The notes under the pieces: model-generated | Told to the model about the DNA's origin: nothing | Database searches by the model: none | Seen by the model: the letters and a program-made list of their open reading frames with translations, nothing else | Assembly: GCF_963675985.1 (NCBI RefSeq) | Contig: NZ_OY780958.1 | Location: forward strand, 620,001 to 684,000 | Length of the DNA stretch: 64,000 bases | Reading direction: 5' to 3' | Source of the DNA: an uncultured Roseibium sp. | Lineage (GTDB): Bacteria; Pseudomonadota; Alphaproteobacteria; Rhizobiales; Stappiaceae | In this document: positions 25,335 through 33,753 of the stretch, piece after piece | Numbering within the stretch: the first letter of the stretch is position 1 | Layout: the number at the start of each line of letters is the position of its first letter | Translations under genes and position numbers: made by a program

Positions 25335-26486
25335 CTAACTGGCTTCGCTGTAGGGATCGGCCGCATCGCGCAGACCGTCGCCAATGACGGTGAAGGCGAG
25401 CACGGCGCCAACCACGAAAATGGCGGGAATGAAGAGCCAGGGCGTCTGTTCGATCACCCGGACCGACTGGGCCTGCTGCAACAGCACACCCCAGGACACG
25501 GTCGGCGGGCGCAGGCCGAGGCCGACGAAGCTCAATGCGGTTTCAGACAGGATCATGTAGGGGAAGGAAATCACCAGATCGACGATGATGAAGCTGGTGA
25601 AGCTCGGCAGCATGTGCTGGCCGATGATCCGGCCCGGCCGGGCACCGGCCAGCCGTGCGGCAACCACAAAGTCCTCGTTCCGGATGGCGAGGAGCTGGGA
25701 CCGGATGCGTCGCGCCAGCGTCGGCCAGCCGAACAGGCCAAGGATCAGGGTCATGGCGAAATAGACCTGGGTTGTGGACCATTCCTTCGGCATGGCGGCG
25801 GCCAGCCCCATGTAGAGCGGGATGATCGGCACGACGCGCACGACCTCGGTGACGCGCTGAATGACATTGTCGGTCATGCCGCCGGCATAGCCGGCAATGC
25901 CGCCGATCAGCAGCGCCAGGACGAAGGAAATCAGAACGCCCATCACACCGATGGAGAGGGACGTCCTTGTGGCGTACATGGTGCGGGAGAACACGTCGCG
26001 GCCGAGATCGTCGGTGCCCCACAGGTGCAGTTTCGCTTTTTCATCGTCCAGACCGAACAGGTGCCGATCGATCGGAATGAATCCGAGCAGGTCGGTCGCC
26101 TCGCCCTTGGCAAAGAAGCGGACATAGACGCGCTTGTCCGGATCGGACACGGAAATCGCCCTGAGCGTGATCGGATCGCGCTTGGTCGAGACACCGTGGA
26201 TGAAGGGCTGGAACGAACAGCCGTTCCGGTCGCAGAACATGGGCATCTGCGGCGCACCGTCAATATAGCTGGTATCGCGGCTGGTCGGTCCGTAAGGAGC
26301 GACGAACTCGGCGAACAGGCCGAGCACGGCCATCAGGGCGAGGAAACTGCCGGCGACGATCGCCGCCTTGTGCCGGCGGAAGCGCCACCAGATCAGCGTC
26401 CACTGTGAGGCCGAGTAATATTTCAGCCGTCTCTCACGTTCCTTTTCCTCGGCAGCGCTCAAGACGTCAGAGGTTGCGTCGACCAT
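25335..26486 (-). CDS. Opp/Dpp-type ABC permease (OppC-like) with long periplasmic insert
   Basis: A 383-residue inner-membrane permease. An N-terminal tail of about 35 residues leads to TM1 (AAIVAGSFLALMAVLGLFAEF). A long hydrophilic loop (about residues 70-170, containing CDRNGC and a repeated HLFGL/HLWGTDDLGRD region) precedes the usual OppC core of five TM helices with the EAA-type loop LAGARPGRIIGQHMLPS. The loop is much longer than in standard DppC and resembles the YejE subgroup. It overlaps none of its neighbours and lies 3 bp after the OppB-like gene. The insert may contact the binding protein or the cargo. Confidence 0.88.
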   Translation of the reverse strand: MVDATSDVLSAAEEKERERRLKYYSASQWTLIWWRFRRHKAAIVAGSFLALMAVLGLFAEFVAPYGPTSRDTSYIDGAPQMPMFCDRNGCSFQPFIHGVSTKRDPITLRAISVSDPDKRVYVRFFAKGEATDLLGFIPIDRHLFGLDDEKAKLHLWGTDDLGRDVFSRTMYATRTSLSIGVMGVLISFVLALLIGGIAGYAGGMTDNVIQRVTEVVRVVPIIPLYMGLAAAMPKEWSTTQVYFAMTLILGLFGWPTLARRIRSQLLAIRNEDFVVAARLAGARPGRIIGQHMLPSFTSFIIVDLVISFPYMILSETALSFVGLGLRPPTVSWGVLLQQAQSVRVIEQTPWLFIPAIFVVGAVLAFTVIGDGLRDAADPYSEAS

Positions 26487-26489
26487 GGC

Positions 26490-27482
26490 TCAGGCTCCCA
26501 GCTTGATGCGCGGGTCGAGCCACGCAAGCAGAATGTCGGACACGAAGTTCATGAACACGATGATGAAGGTGAGCAGCAGCAGGATCGCGCCGGCCACATA
26601 CATATCGAGGTCGAGATAGGCCTTGAGCAGCAGTTCGCCGAGTTCGGTCAGGCCGAGCACGGCGGCCACGATCGGCAGCTCCGAGAAGATCCGGTTCACG
26701 TCGAAGCCGATGGTGGAGACGATCGGGTTGATCGCAAGCCGCGCCGGGTATTTCAGAAGCAGCTTCGTTTCCGGCACGCCGCGGGCGCGTGCTGCAGTCA
26801 CCGACAGTCGGTTCAGTTCGTCGGACATGGTCGCGCGCATGGTTTGGATCTGATAGGCGACCGCCGACCAGGCGAGCACCACGGACGGCAGCCAGAGGTG
26901 CTTGATTAGATCCCAGACCTTGGCCAGCGACCAGGGAGCATCGGCATATCGGGAAGAGAACAGGCCGCCGATATCGACGCCGAACCAGCTGTTGGCGAAA
27001 TAGAGCATGATCAGCGCCAGCAGGAAGTTCGGCAGCGCCAGGCCGAGATAGGAAAAGATCGTCAGGCTGTAATCGACCGCGGAGCCACGCCTGATAGCGG
27101 CGTAGATGCCGATTGGGATGGAAATCACATAGGTGAGGAGGAGTGTCGTCAACAGGAGGCCGAGGGTCAGCCACGCCTTGTCGCCGATCACCTTGGTCAC
27201 GGAGGTTTCGAAGGCAAAGGCCTGGCCAAAGTCGCCGTGGAGCACGATGCCACCGACCCAGTCGAAATAGCGCAGAACCATCGGCTTATCGAGGCCGAGA
27301 TCGTGGCGGATCGCCTGGACGTCGGCGTCGGTCACGCTGATGCCGGTGCCGGAGAACTTCCGGAAGGCATAGCGGTCCGCGTAATCGCCGGGCGGAATTT
27401 CCATGATGACGAACACCATGATCGATACCAGCGCCATGGTGACGATCATGCCCACCAGTCGTTCCAGGGTGAACCGAAGCAT
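26490..27482 (-). CDS. Opp/Dpp-type ABC permease (OppB-like)
   Basis: A 330-residue inner-membrane permease with six predicted TM helices. The OppB signature is visible: the first helix TLERLVGMIVTMALVSIMVF, the periplasmic segment DLGLDKPMVLRYFDWVGGIV, and the EAA loop AARARGVPETKLLLKYPARLAINP. It forms the pore with the OppC-like subunit. The gene starts 66 bp after the solute-binding-protein gene on the same strand and shares its transcript in all likelihood. Confidence 0.9.
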   Translation of the reverse strand: MLRFTLERLVGMIVTMALVSIMVFVIMEIPPGDYADRYAFRKFSGTGISVTDADVQAIRHDLGLDKPMVLRYFDWVGGIVLHGDFGQAFAFETSVTKVIGDKAWLTLGLLLTTLLLTYVISIPIGIYAAIRRGSAVDYSLTIFSYLGLALPNFLLALIMLYFANSWFGVDIGGLFSSRYADAPWSLAKVWDLIKHLWLPSVVLAWSAVAYQIQTMRATMSDELNRLSVTAARARGVPETKLLLKYPARLAINPIVSTIGFDVNRIFSELPIVAAVLGLTELGELLLKAYLDLDMYVAGAILLLLTFIIVFMNFVSDILLAWLDPRIKLGA

Positions 27483-27548
27483 CTTGACCTCTCCTTCAAA
27501 ATGGCCGGGGCGGATCGGTCCGCCCCGGTCGGCTTGCTCAGGCAGGAC

Positions 27549-29603
27549 TTACTGGTCCAGGAACCACTGCTGCGGGCGGTACGGATAGGTCCAGTAGAAG
27601 TCGTAGCTCTTGGCTTTGATCGGCTTCATGTTCTTCAGGTCGTTGCGGTACATGAAGGGGGCAACGATGTCGCCGACCGTGCCGATCTTCAGCAGGTTGT
27701 CGACATGGATCTTGACGATCTCGGCACCCAGCCTGTTGCTTTCATCGGAGCCCATTTCGACCTGGAGGAACTTCTCCGACAGGTCCCAGAGCTTCTTGAT
27801 ATCCGCCGGCGGCTCAGTGCCTTCCTTGCCGCCCGATTCCTTCCAGGCGGCCCAGCCGAAGCCGGTGCCCGGGTTGAAGTAATCGCCGAACGGCGGGATG
27901 AAGGCGGTCACATCCTGGGAAATGGCCGGCCCGGATGTGCCGTCATATTTCCAGGATGTGATGTCGAGGTCGTTGTTGTTGCCCGCGGCACGGTATTCGT
28001 CGGAGGTCACTTCCTTCAGGTCGACGCGGACACCGACGGCGGACCAGTAGTCGCGCACCAGTTCCATGATCTTCACCGGAACGCCCTGGGTCGAGTAGAT
28101 CATGCGGATGACCAGCGGCTTGCCGTCCGGGCGTTCCAGGGTGCCGTCACCGTCGCTGTCCTTCAGGCCCATTTCGGCGAGCAGGGCCTTGGCGCCGTCG
28201 ACGTCATAGGCGATGTCGGTGTTCAGAATCTCGTCGGAGACGAAGGACACGGTCTTCGGTTCCGCCGGAACACCCTGCATCGGCTTGCCCTGGCCGAGGT
28301 AGACGATCTCGTTGATCTCGTCGCGGTTCAGGGCGATCGACATGGCCTTTTCGAAACGGATGTCGTTGAAGATGTCGGCCAGGACCGGATCCTTGTGGGT
28401 CCGGTTGAAAGAGAAGAACACGTTTTCGCCGAAGGTCGGGGCGAAGCTGACGGTGTAGTTGCCCTTGGCTTCGTTTTCCTTCAGGAGCGGGAAGTCTTCC
28501 AGGAAGAGCGCCTGCTGCTTCCAGACGACGTCGCCGTTCATGATCTTCAGGTTCTGGACTTCCTTGTCGCCGATGTAGCTCTCGGAGATTTCCGGAATGT
28601 AGGGAAGCTGGTTGCCGGCCGTGTCGACCATGTGGAAGTACGGGTTGGCGACGAGCTTGCGGCCTTCGGAGTTCTCCTCGACCACGATGTGGCTTTCCAG
28701 CGTAGGAACGACGGCGCGTCCGATCCTGGCGGCCTTGTCGCTGTCCTTCAGGAGCGGGGAGGGGACGTCCTTCCAGTCGGATCCGCCGTAGTAGAAGTCG
28801 ACGGCGGCCTTTGCGCTTTCAAAGCCGTATTCCTTGGCCAGGTCCTCGGCCTTCGGGTTGTACTTCGGCATGAACTGCGACAGGAAATGCTTCGGCTGGA
28901 ACGGCTGGCCGTAGTCGACGGCGAAGCGGTTCAGGATGCCCGGGGTCGGAACCGGGAAGGTGAAGGTGACGGTGGTCGGGTCGACCGCTTCGACCTTGAC
29001 CGGCTTGCCGGCGAACAGCCAGCGGCCCGGGGTCTTTTCGTAGACGTCCGGGTTCATGATCAGGTCGTTGTACCAGAAGACGACATCGTCGGCGGTGAAG
29101 GGCTCGCCGTCGGACCATTTGTGACCTTCGCGCAGGTTGATGGTCAGGACCGTGAAGTCGTCGTTCCAGGACCAGCCCTTGGCAATGTTCGGAACAACGG
29201 TCTGGAGATCGTCGGCGTAGCGAACGAAATTGACGTGGCGCACGGAGAGCAGGTCGGAGGTGCCGGATTCGGTGCCTTTGGAGATGCCGGTGATCACGCC
29301 GCCGTAGTGGCCGATCTTGTCATAAGGGGCGACAACGAGCGGCTCGGCCGGAAGACGTTCGGCAAGCGCCGGCAGGTCCTTGTTGCCAAGGATCTTCTTG
29401 TTCAGATCGGCGATGGAGGGGTTTTCGGCGAAACCGAGCTTGCAGGCGCCCTTTTCCTCGAATTCGGCCAGTTCGAACTGTTCCGGATAGGTAGAGGTCA
29501 GACCTTTCATGTCGGCGACGGTGACGGCCGGACAGGCGGCGAAGGCAGGGGCGCCGAGGACGGCGAGTGCCGCACCGGACAGGAGAATGGATTTGAATTT
29601 CAT
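27549..29603 (-). CDS. Large periplasmic solute-binding protein (SBP_bac_5 family)
   Basis: A 684-residue secreted binding protein. The signal peptide is MKFKSILLSGAALAVLGAPAFA, with cleavage before ACPAV. The DppA/OppA-type fold is shown by WSWNDDFTVLTINLREGHKWSDG, EPFTADDVVFWY and later segments such as IFNDIRFEKAMSIALNRDEINE. It is longer than most members of the family (about 500-550 residues). There is no lipobox, so it is soluble. It is the first structural gene after a LysR-type site and sets the specificity of the importer. Large members of this family bind peptides, opines or glycosylated compounds; an aminoethylphosphonate conjugate is inferred from phnW, phnX and the hydrolase. Confidence 0.9.
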   Translation of the reverse strand: MKFKSILLSGAALAVLGAPAFAACPAVTVADMKGLTSTYPEQFELAEFEEKGACKLGFAENPSIADLNKKILGNKDLPALAERLPAEPLVVAPYDKIGHYGGVITGISKGTESGTSDLLSVRHVNFVRYADDLQTVVPNIAKGWSWNDDFTVLTINLREGHKWSDGEPFTADDVVFWYNDLIMNPDVYEKTPGRWLFAGKPVKVEAVDPTTVTFTFPVPTPGILNRFAVDYGQPFQPKHFLSQFMPKYNPKAEDLAKEYGFESAKAAVDFYYGGSDWKDVPSPLLKDSDKAARIGRAVVPTLESHIVVEENSEGRKLVANPYFHMVDTAGNQLPYIPEISESYIGDKEVQNLKIMNGDVVWKQQALFLEDFPLLKENEAKGNYTVSFAPTFGENVFFSFNRTHKDPVLADIFNDIRFEKAMSIALNRDEINEIVYLGQGKPMQGVPAEPKTVSFVSDEILNTDIAYDVDGAKALLAEMGLKDSDGDGTLERPDGKPLVIRMIYSTQGVPVKIMELVRDYWSAVGVRVDLKEVTSDEYRAAGNNNDLDITSWKYDGTSGPAISQDVTAFIPPFGDYFNPGTGFGWAAWKESGGKEGTEPPADIKKLWDLSEKFLQVEMGSDESNRLGAEIVKIHVDNLLKIGTVGDIVAPFMYRNDLKNMKPIKAKSYDFYWTYPYRPQQWFLDQ

Positions 29604-29658
29604 GACGGAGCTCCAAGAATGGAATGAAAGCGCCGCCTATAGAGGGATTTCCGATTAC

Positions 29659-29681
29659 AGTTTTATGAAATTCCGAAAACT
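29659..29681. promoter_or_regulatory. LysR-type T-N11-A dyad upstream of the ABC operon
   Basis: AGTTTT-N11-AAAACT (left arm 29659-29664, right arm 29676-29681) is a perfect 6-bp dyad with the 11-bp spacing of LysR regulators, centred 67 bp upstream of the binding-protein start. It sits in the AT-rich 117-bp gap 29604-29720 and is the likely target of the LysR gene next door. Confidence 0.55.
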
Positions 29682-29720
29682 ATAGCTTTTAATTATAAAT
29701 TAACAACCGTCACAGAACTG

Positions 29721-30608
29721 TCAAATTTGCGATTTCACGGTTTCCAGAAAGGCCTGGATGACCGCCACCTTGGCCATGTCCTTGTGCCAGACCACGAAAT
29801 GGGAGGCGACCAGGGCCGGGTCGTCGATATAGACCGGCACGAAGCCGTCCTGCGCGGTGACTTCGGCCTCCATACAGACGCCAATGCCGACACCGGCACG
29901 TATCAGGCTGGCGATCGAGCCCCATGACCCGAGGGCCAGCAGTGTCTTCGGTTTGATGTTGGCAAGAGTGGCCGCAGCCTCGAAGATCTTGCGTGTTCCC
30001 GATGAACCTTCGCGCTGAATTAGCGGCAAGTCCTTGATTTCAGACCAAGAAACCGTTCCCTTGTCGATCAGCGGATGGCCCGGTGGAACGGCAAGCACGA
30101 CCCGGGTCGTCACGAGGCGGAAGCCCTCCAGACCGGCCGGAATTTCCGTGCCTGTTATGAAGCAGACATCGACCTTGCCGTCGTCGAGCAGGCGCAGAAG
30201 ATCCTGGGTGGCAAGGGCACGCGCTTCGATGGAGATATCCGGATATTTCGTCATGAAATCGGAAATCAGCGGGATCGCGAGCTGGAAGGTCGAATAGCCG
30301 ATGCGCAGTTCTCCGGCCGCCAGCTTCTTCTGTTCGTCCAGATCGGCTTCGAGATCGGAGCAAAGCGCCAGGATCGCGCGGACGGGGGGCAGGAGGGCGG
30401 CAAGGGCCGGGGTCGGGCTGGTCGTATAGCCGGCCTTGGCAATCAGCCGGGTCTTGAACCGGCTTTCAAGCGCCTGAACGTGGTTGGAAATCGATGGCTG
30501 GGAGACGCCGAGTTCCTTGGCCGCGGCCGAAAAACTTCCCGTGCGGGCCACGGCTTCCAGCGCCCGCAACTGGCTCAGACTCAGCTTGCTGATCGGTTTT
30601 TTTGCCAT
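29721..30608 (-). CDS. LysR-family regulator of the phosphonate cluster
   Basis: A 295-residue LysR-type regulator. The N-terminal winged helix-turn-helix is LSQLRALEAVARTGSFSAAAKELGVSQPSISNHVQALESRF (residues 10-50, read in parts). The C-terminal effector domain follows from residue 95 (ELRIGYSTFQLAIPL). Such regulators (for example AepR-like proteins) control aminoethylphosphonate genes; the inducer here is probably the imported compound or an intermediate. It lies immediately upstream of the ABC-phnWX operon on the same strand, with a T-N11-A dyad between. It may also be read from its own promoter in the 120-bp gap after the MarR gene. Confidence 0.88.
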   Translation of the reverse strand: MAKKPISKLSLSQLRALEAVARTGSFSAAAKELGVSQPSISNHVQALESRFKTRLIAKAGYTTSPTPALAALLPPVRAILALCSDLEADLDEQKKLAAGELRIGYSTFQLAIPLISDFMTKYPDISIEARALATQDLLRLLDDGKVDVCFITGTEIPAGLEGFRLVTTRVVLAVPPGHPLIDKGTVSWSEIKDLPLIQREGSSGTRKIFEAAATLANIKPKTLLALGSWGSIASLIRAGVGIGVCMEAEVTAQDGFVPVYIDDPALVASHFVVWHKDMAKVAVIQAFLETVKSQI

Positions 30609-30728
30609 GCTTTTCTGGCCATGCCCAACGCCGGTTTCGTTCTCCAGTGTTGGGCATTCATAGCTCCCGGGGTGTTGGAAGAACAGGGTTTGTGGCCGCG
30701 CGACAGGAGATATTGTCCGACGCCGGCG

Positions 30729-31208
30729 TCAGGCCTCGTCTTCGAGCCGGGAGATCAGGGTGCGCAGAACGTGTTTGAGGGTGGCCATTTCCTCCGCCGA
30801 ATAGGAGCCGCTGACACGGGCTTCATGGGCCTTCGCCGCGCCGAGCAGATCGTCGACCATGGACCGGCCCTCTGCCGTAATGAAGACCAGCGCCTTGCGC
30901 CGGTCATTCGCGTCCTGACGGCGCTCGACCACGCCGGTTTCCTCCAGCCGGTCGATGATCTTGGTGGTCGTCGGCTGATTGTAGAGGCCGATGCGGGCGA
31001 GATCGCCAATCGTCATCCCGTCTCCGCCCGAAAGCGTTGCCAGCAGGCGCCAGGTGGAGACGCTGATGCCGCGCGCGCGCAGATGGTCGTGGAACTGGCC
31101 GCTGATCAGGTGGCTGGCGTGGGCGAGCAGATAGGGCAGGTAATCTGAGATGAAGGAGGCCTCGGTCGCCTCGGTCCTGTTTTTCACCTGGTCAAGGGTT
31201 CGGGCCAT
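30729..31208 (-). CDS. MarR-family regulator, NicR-like by position
   Basis: A 159-residue MarR-type repressor. Its winged helix-turn-helix region reads VSTWRLLATLSGGDGMTIGDLARIG, then QPTTTKIIDRLEETGVVERR (recognition helix) and DRRKALVFITAEG (wing). In nicotinate and picolinate gene clusters a MarR protein (NicR, PicR) controls the dihydroxypyridine pathway; placement beside a nicX-like gene suggests the same here. It starts 3 bp after the flavin reductase gene on the same strand, so the two form an operon that diverges from nicX. Ligand unknown. Confidence 0.85.
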   Translation of the reverse strand: MARTLDQVKNRTEATEASFISDYLPYLLAHASHLISGQFHDHLRARGISVSTWRLLATLSGGDGMTIGDLARIGLYNQPTTTKIIDRLEETGVVERRQDANDRRKALVFITAEGRSMVDDLLGAAKAHEARVSGSYSAEEMATLKHVLRTLISRLEDEA

Positions 31209-31211
31209 GGC

Positions 31212-31706
31212 TCAGACCGTGTCCGGATGCGGATGGGCGATGCCGTAGCGCCCGTCCAAATACAGCAGGGGCTCGCCCTCGTTCAGGTCGAAGGTTTCCA
31301 CCTCGCCGACGAAAATGATGTGGTCACCGCCTTCGTGGCGGAATGCGGTCTTGCAATGGAACGTGGCGATGCAACCGGGGATGACCGGGGCACCGGTCTT
31401 TCCGCTTTCCCAGGTCACTTCGGAAAACTTGTCGCCGGGGCGAGCAAAGCTGTTGGACAGGGTGACCTGATCCGAGCCGAGCACATTGATGGTGAAATGG
31501 CCGGCATCTTCGAAATCCGCCCGGCTGGGGGAATTCCTGCCGATGGACCACAACACCATGGGAGGATCCAGCGAGACGGAGTTGAAGGAATTGATCGTCA
31601 GCCCCACGGGCGAACCATCTTCCCTGCAGGTGGTCGCAATGGCGATGCCGGTTGTGAAGCGGCCAAGGGCCTGGCGGAATTTTTTCTGATCGATCCTGAC
31701 CGTCAT
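31212..31706 (-). CDS. Flavin reductase (HpaC-like)
   Basis: A 164-residue short flavin reductase of the HpaC/HsaB type. It begins FRQALGRFTTGIAIATTC, continues SPVGLTINSFNSVSLDPPMVLWSI (FMN/FAD binding) and FTINVLGSDQ, and ends GRYGIAH, which matches the family's C-terminal region. These proteins use NAD(P)H to make free reduced flavin for a partner monooxygenase. No HpaB-type oxygenase is adjacent, but an acyl-CoA-dehydrogenase-fold protein without the usual catalytic Glu lies 2 kb away across the divergent promoter and is a candidate partner. First gene of a two-gene operon with MarR. Confidence 0.88.
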   Translation of the reverse strand: MTVRIDQKKFRQALGRFTTGIAIATTCREDGSPVGLTINSFNSVSLDPPMVLWSIGRNSPSRADFEDAGHFTINVLGSDQVTLSNSFARPGDKFSEVTWESGKTGAPVIPGCIATFHCKTAFRHEGGDHIIFVGEVETFDLNEGEPLLYLDGRYGIAHPHPDTV

Positions 31707-31756
31707 GAGGCGTTCCCCCCTTCTGTTTGCCGGCCCTTTCCATCGGCCAGCTCCAA

Positions 31757-31805
31757 ATTTAGTTTAAGCATAAATATATTCCAATTGATATAATTTCAAA
31801 TGCTT
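31757..31805. promoter_or_regulatory. AT-rich operator region between flavin reductase and nicX-like gene
   Basis: The divergent region 31707-31918 contains ATTTA-N9-TAAAT (31757-31775), TTGA-N7-TCAA (31785-31799) and distant AAGCAT/ATGCTT arms (31766-31771 and 31800-31805). Any of these could be the MarR operator controlling both directions. Confidence 0.4.
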
Positions 31806-31918
31806 GCTACACAGTGAATGTGGAGGAGACAGGATATTGCCGCCATGGCTCCGTGTCCTCCAGGGCGAGCGGGATCCCGTGACGCCCATTGTGCGGTAGG
31901 AGGCGGCAGGGAGGAACG

Positions 31919-32965
31919 ATGCTTTCGGATCGTATTGAAGGCAAGTGGATCGACACTTTCACCAAGGCGCTTGAATTCTGCAAGGTCGCCGAAGGCGAGG
32001 AGGTGGCGATCCTATCGGAGACCCAGTCCCGCGATCTCAACGTCCATCTGACCGAACTGGCGCTTTTACGCCTCGGCGCGCGGCCGTTCCATGTGGTCCT
32101 GCCGACCCCACCGCAGCGCAGCCCGGTTCCGGTGCGCTCCACCGGCGCCAGCGACAGCGTGCGCGGCCTGGGTCCCGTGATCAAGGCGCTCAAGTCGAGC
32201 TCCATGGTCGTCGACCTGACCGTGGAAGGCATGCTGCATGCGCCGGAACTTCCGGAAATCATCTCCGACGGCGCGCGTCTGTTCATGATCAGCAACGAAC
32301 ACCCGGACGCGCTGGAACGTCTGCTGCCGGATCCGGCGCTGACGCCCAAGGTCAAGGCAGCGGTCAAGATGCTGCGCGCGGCGGAGAACATGACGGTGCT
32401 TTCGAAAGCCGGTACCGATCTGAAGGTCGACCTGCGCGATGCGCCGACCGCCGGTGTCTGGGGCTATTGCGACCGGCCGGGGACCGTCGCTCACTGGCCG
32501 GGCGGCGTCGTGGTCAGCTTCCCCGGCGCGGGCACGGTCAACGGAACGCTGGTGCTCGACGCCGGCGACATCAATCTCACCTTCAAGCGCTATCTGCAGG
32601 ACCCGGTCAAGCTCACGCTTGAAAACGATTTCGTGGTCGATATCGAGGGCCGGGGCACCGACGCGGAGCTGCTGCGCCGCTACTTCGCAGCCTGGAACGA
32701 CAAGAACGCCTATGCCACCTCCCATGTCGGCTGGGGCATGAACCCAGGTGCCCGCTACGAGGCGCTGACCATGTATGACCAGCGCGAGACCAACGGCACG
32801 GAAGTGCGCGCCTATGCGGGTAACTTCCTTTATTCCACCGGCGCCAACGAATTCGCCAAGCGCTACACGCTCGGCCATTTCGACTTACCCGTAGGCCATT
32901 GCGACATTGCTCTCGACGGCAAGCTGGTGATCGAAGACGGCAAGCTTCTTGGAGAGCTGGCGTGA
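31919..32965 (+). CDS. NicX-like 2,5-dihydroxypyridine 5,6-dioxygenase
   Basis: NicX is a mononuclear Fe(II) ring-cleaving dioxygenase that opens 2,5-dihydroxypyridine to N-formylmaleamate. The 348-residue protein keeps the family blocks: VWGYCDRPGTVAHWPGG, NGTLVLDAGDINLTFKRY, SHVGWGMNPGARYEALTMYD, RAYAGNFLYSTGAN and GHFDLPVGHCDIALD. The His in SHVGWG and the HxD in GHFDLP match the three metal ligands known for NicX. It is related to M29 aminopeptidases, but the motifs point to the dioxygenase. The ATG at 31919 follows GGGAGGAAC. The next gene overlaps by 4 nt and encodes a NicD-like hydrolase. A ring-substituted substrate cannot be excluded. Confidence 0.85.
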   Translation: MLSDRIEGKWIDTFTKALEFCKVAEGEEVAILSETQSRDLNVHLTELALLRLGARPFHVVLPTPPQRSPVPVRSTGASDSVRGLGPVIKALKSSSMVVDLTVEGMLHAPELPEIISDGARLFMISNEHPDALERLLPDPALTPKVKAAVKMLRAAENMTVLSKAGTDLKVDLRDAPTAGVWGYCDRPGTVAHWPGGVVVSFPGAGTVNGTLVLDAGDINLTFKRYLQDPVKLTLENDFVVDIEGRGTDAELLRRYFAAWNDKNAYATSHVGWGMNPGARYEALTMYDQRETNGTEVRAYAGNFLYSTGANEFAKRYTLGHFDLPVGHCDIALDGKLVIEDGKLLGELA

Positions 32966-33741
32966 GCGCGGCCTCCTTTCCCATTGCCTGGGAAGAAGCG
33001 GGGAGCGGCGATCCGGTGATCTTCCTGCATGGGGTCGGTGGTGGGGCCGCAAGCTGGAAGTTCCAGCTCGACCATTTCGGCCGAACCCGGCGTGCCATTG
33101 CCTGGGACATGCCGGGCTACGGCGGCTCGAAGCTGCTTGAAACCACAACCTTCTCAGGGCTCGCCGATGCGCTCCTGCGCCTGATGGATCATCTCGGCCT
33201 GGAAAAGGCTGACCTCGTTGGCCATTCCATCGGTGGCATGGTGGCGCAGGAGTTCATTGCGCTTCATCCCGACCGCGTGCGCAAGCTGGTGCTGTCCGCG
33301 ACCAGCCCGGCCTTTGGCAGTCCGGACGGGGATTTCCAGAAGAAGTTCGTGGCCGCCCGGCTCGGTCCGCTCGATGCGGGCAAGACCATGGCCGATGTGG
33401 CCGAAGAGGTGGTGCCCGAGCTGATCGGCGATGACGCCGATCCGGACGGGGTGGCGCTTGCGCGCCAGTGCATGTCGCGGGTGCCGAACGAAACCTACCG
33501 CGCGACCATGCAGTGCCTTGTGACGTTTGATCGGCGCGACACGCTCAAGCAGATCGCCGTGCCGACCCTGGTGCTGGCCGGCGAGAAGGACACCAATGCG
33601 CCGGCGCCGATGATGGAGCGCATGGCCGCCCGTGTCCCCGGCGCCCGGTATGCCTGCCTGGAGGGGGCGGGTCATCTGGCCAACATGGAATGCCCGGCAC
33701 GTTTCGACGCCGCCGTTGAAGAATTTTTAGATCTAGTCTGA
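32962..33741 (+). CDS. NicD-like alpha/beta hydrolase
   Basis: A 259-residue alpha/beta-hydrolase with triad Ser in GHSIGGMVAQEF (about residue 91), Asp in LVLAGEKDTNAP and His in EGAGHLANME. The oxyanion-hole segment is FLHGVGGGAASW. In nicotinate degradation NicD is an alpha/beta hydrolase that removes the formyl group of N-formylmaleamate; position directly after the NicX-like gene (GTGA overlap) supports that role, though the fold alone would also fit an enol-lactone hydrolase or esterase. GTG start at 32962 with GGAG 7 nt upstream. Cytosolic. Confidence 0.82.
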   Translation: MSAASFPIAWEEAGSGDPVIFLHGVGGGAASWKFQLDHFGRTRRAIAWDMPGYGGSKLLETTTFSGLADALLRLMDHLGLEKADLVGHSIGGMVAQEFIALHPDRVRKLVLSATSPAFGSPDGDFQKKFVAARLGPLDAGKTMADVAEEVVPELIGDDADPDGVALARQCMSRVPNETYRATMQCLVTFDRRDTLKQIAVPTLVLAGEKDTNAPAPMMERMAARVPGARYACLEGAGHLANMECPARFDAAVEEFLDLV

Positions 33742-33753
33742 GGAGAGCTGGAT

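Noticed and set aside
24447..26408. Plus-strand frame of 653 codons across the OppD/OppC genes
   Set aside because: It spans two real minus-strand genes in antisense and lacks a binding site or domain.
23233..29603. Naming the ABC genes opp or dpp
   Set aside because: The family is right, but the phnW/phnX linkage, large binding protein and permease insert make peptide uptake unsafe to assert.
27237..29627. Long plus-strand open frame (796 codons) opposite the binding-protein gene
   Set aside because: Antisense shadow produced by high-GC codon bias; the minus-strand frame has a signal peptide and family motifs.
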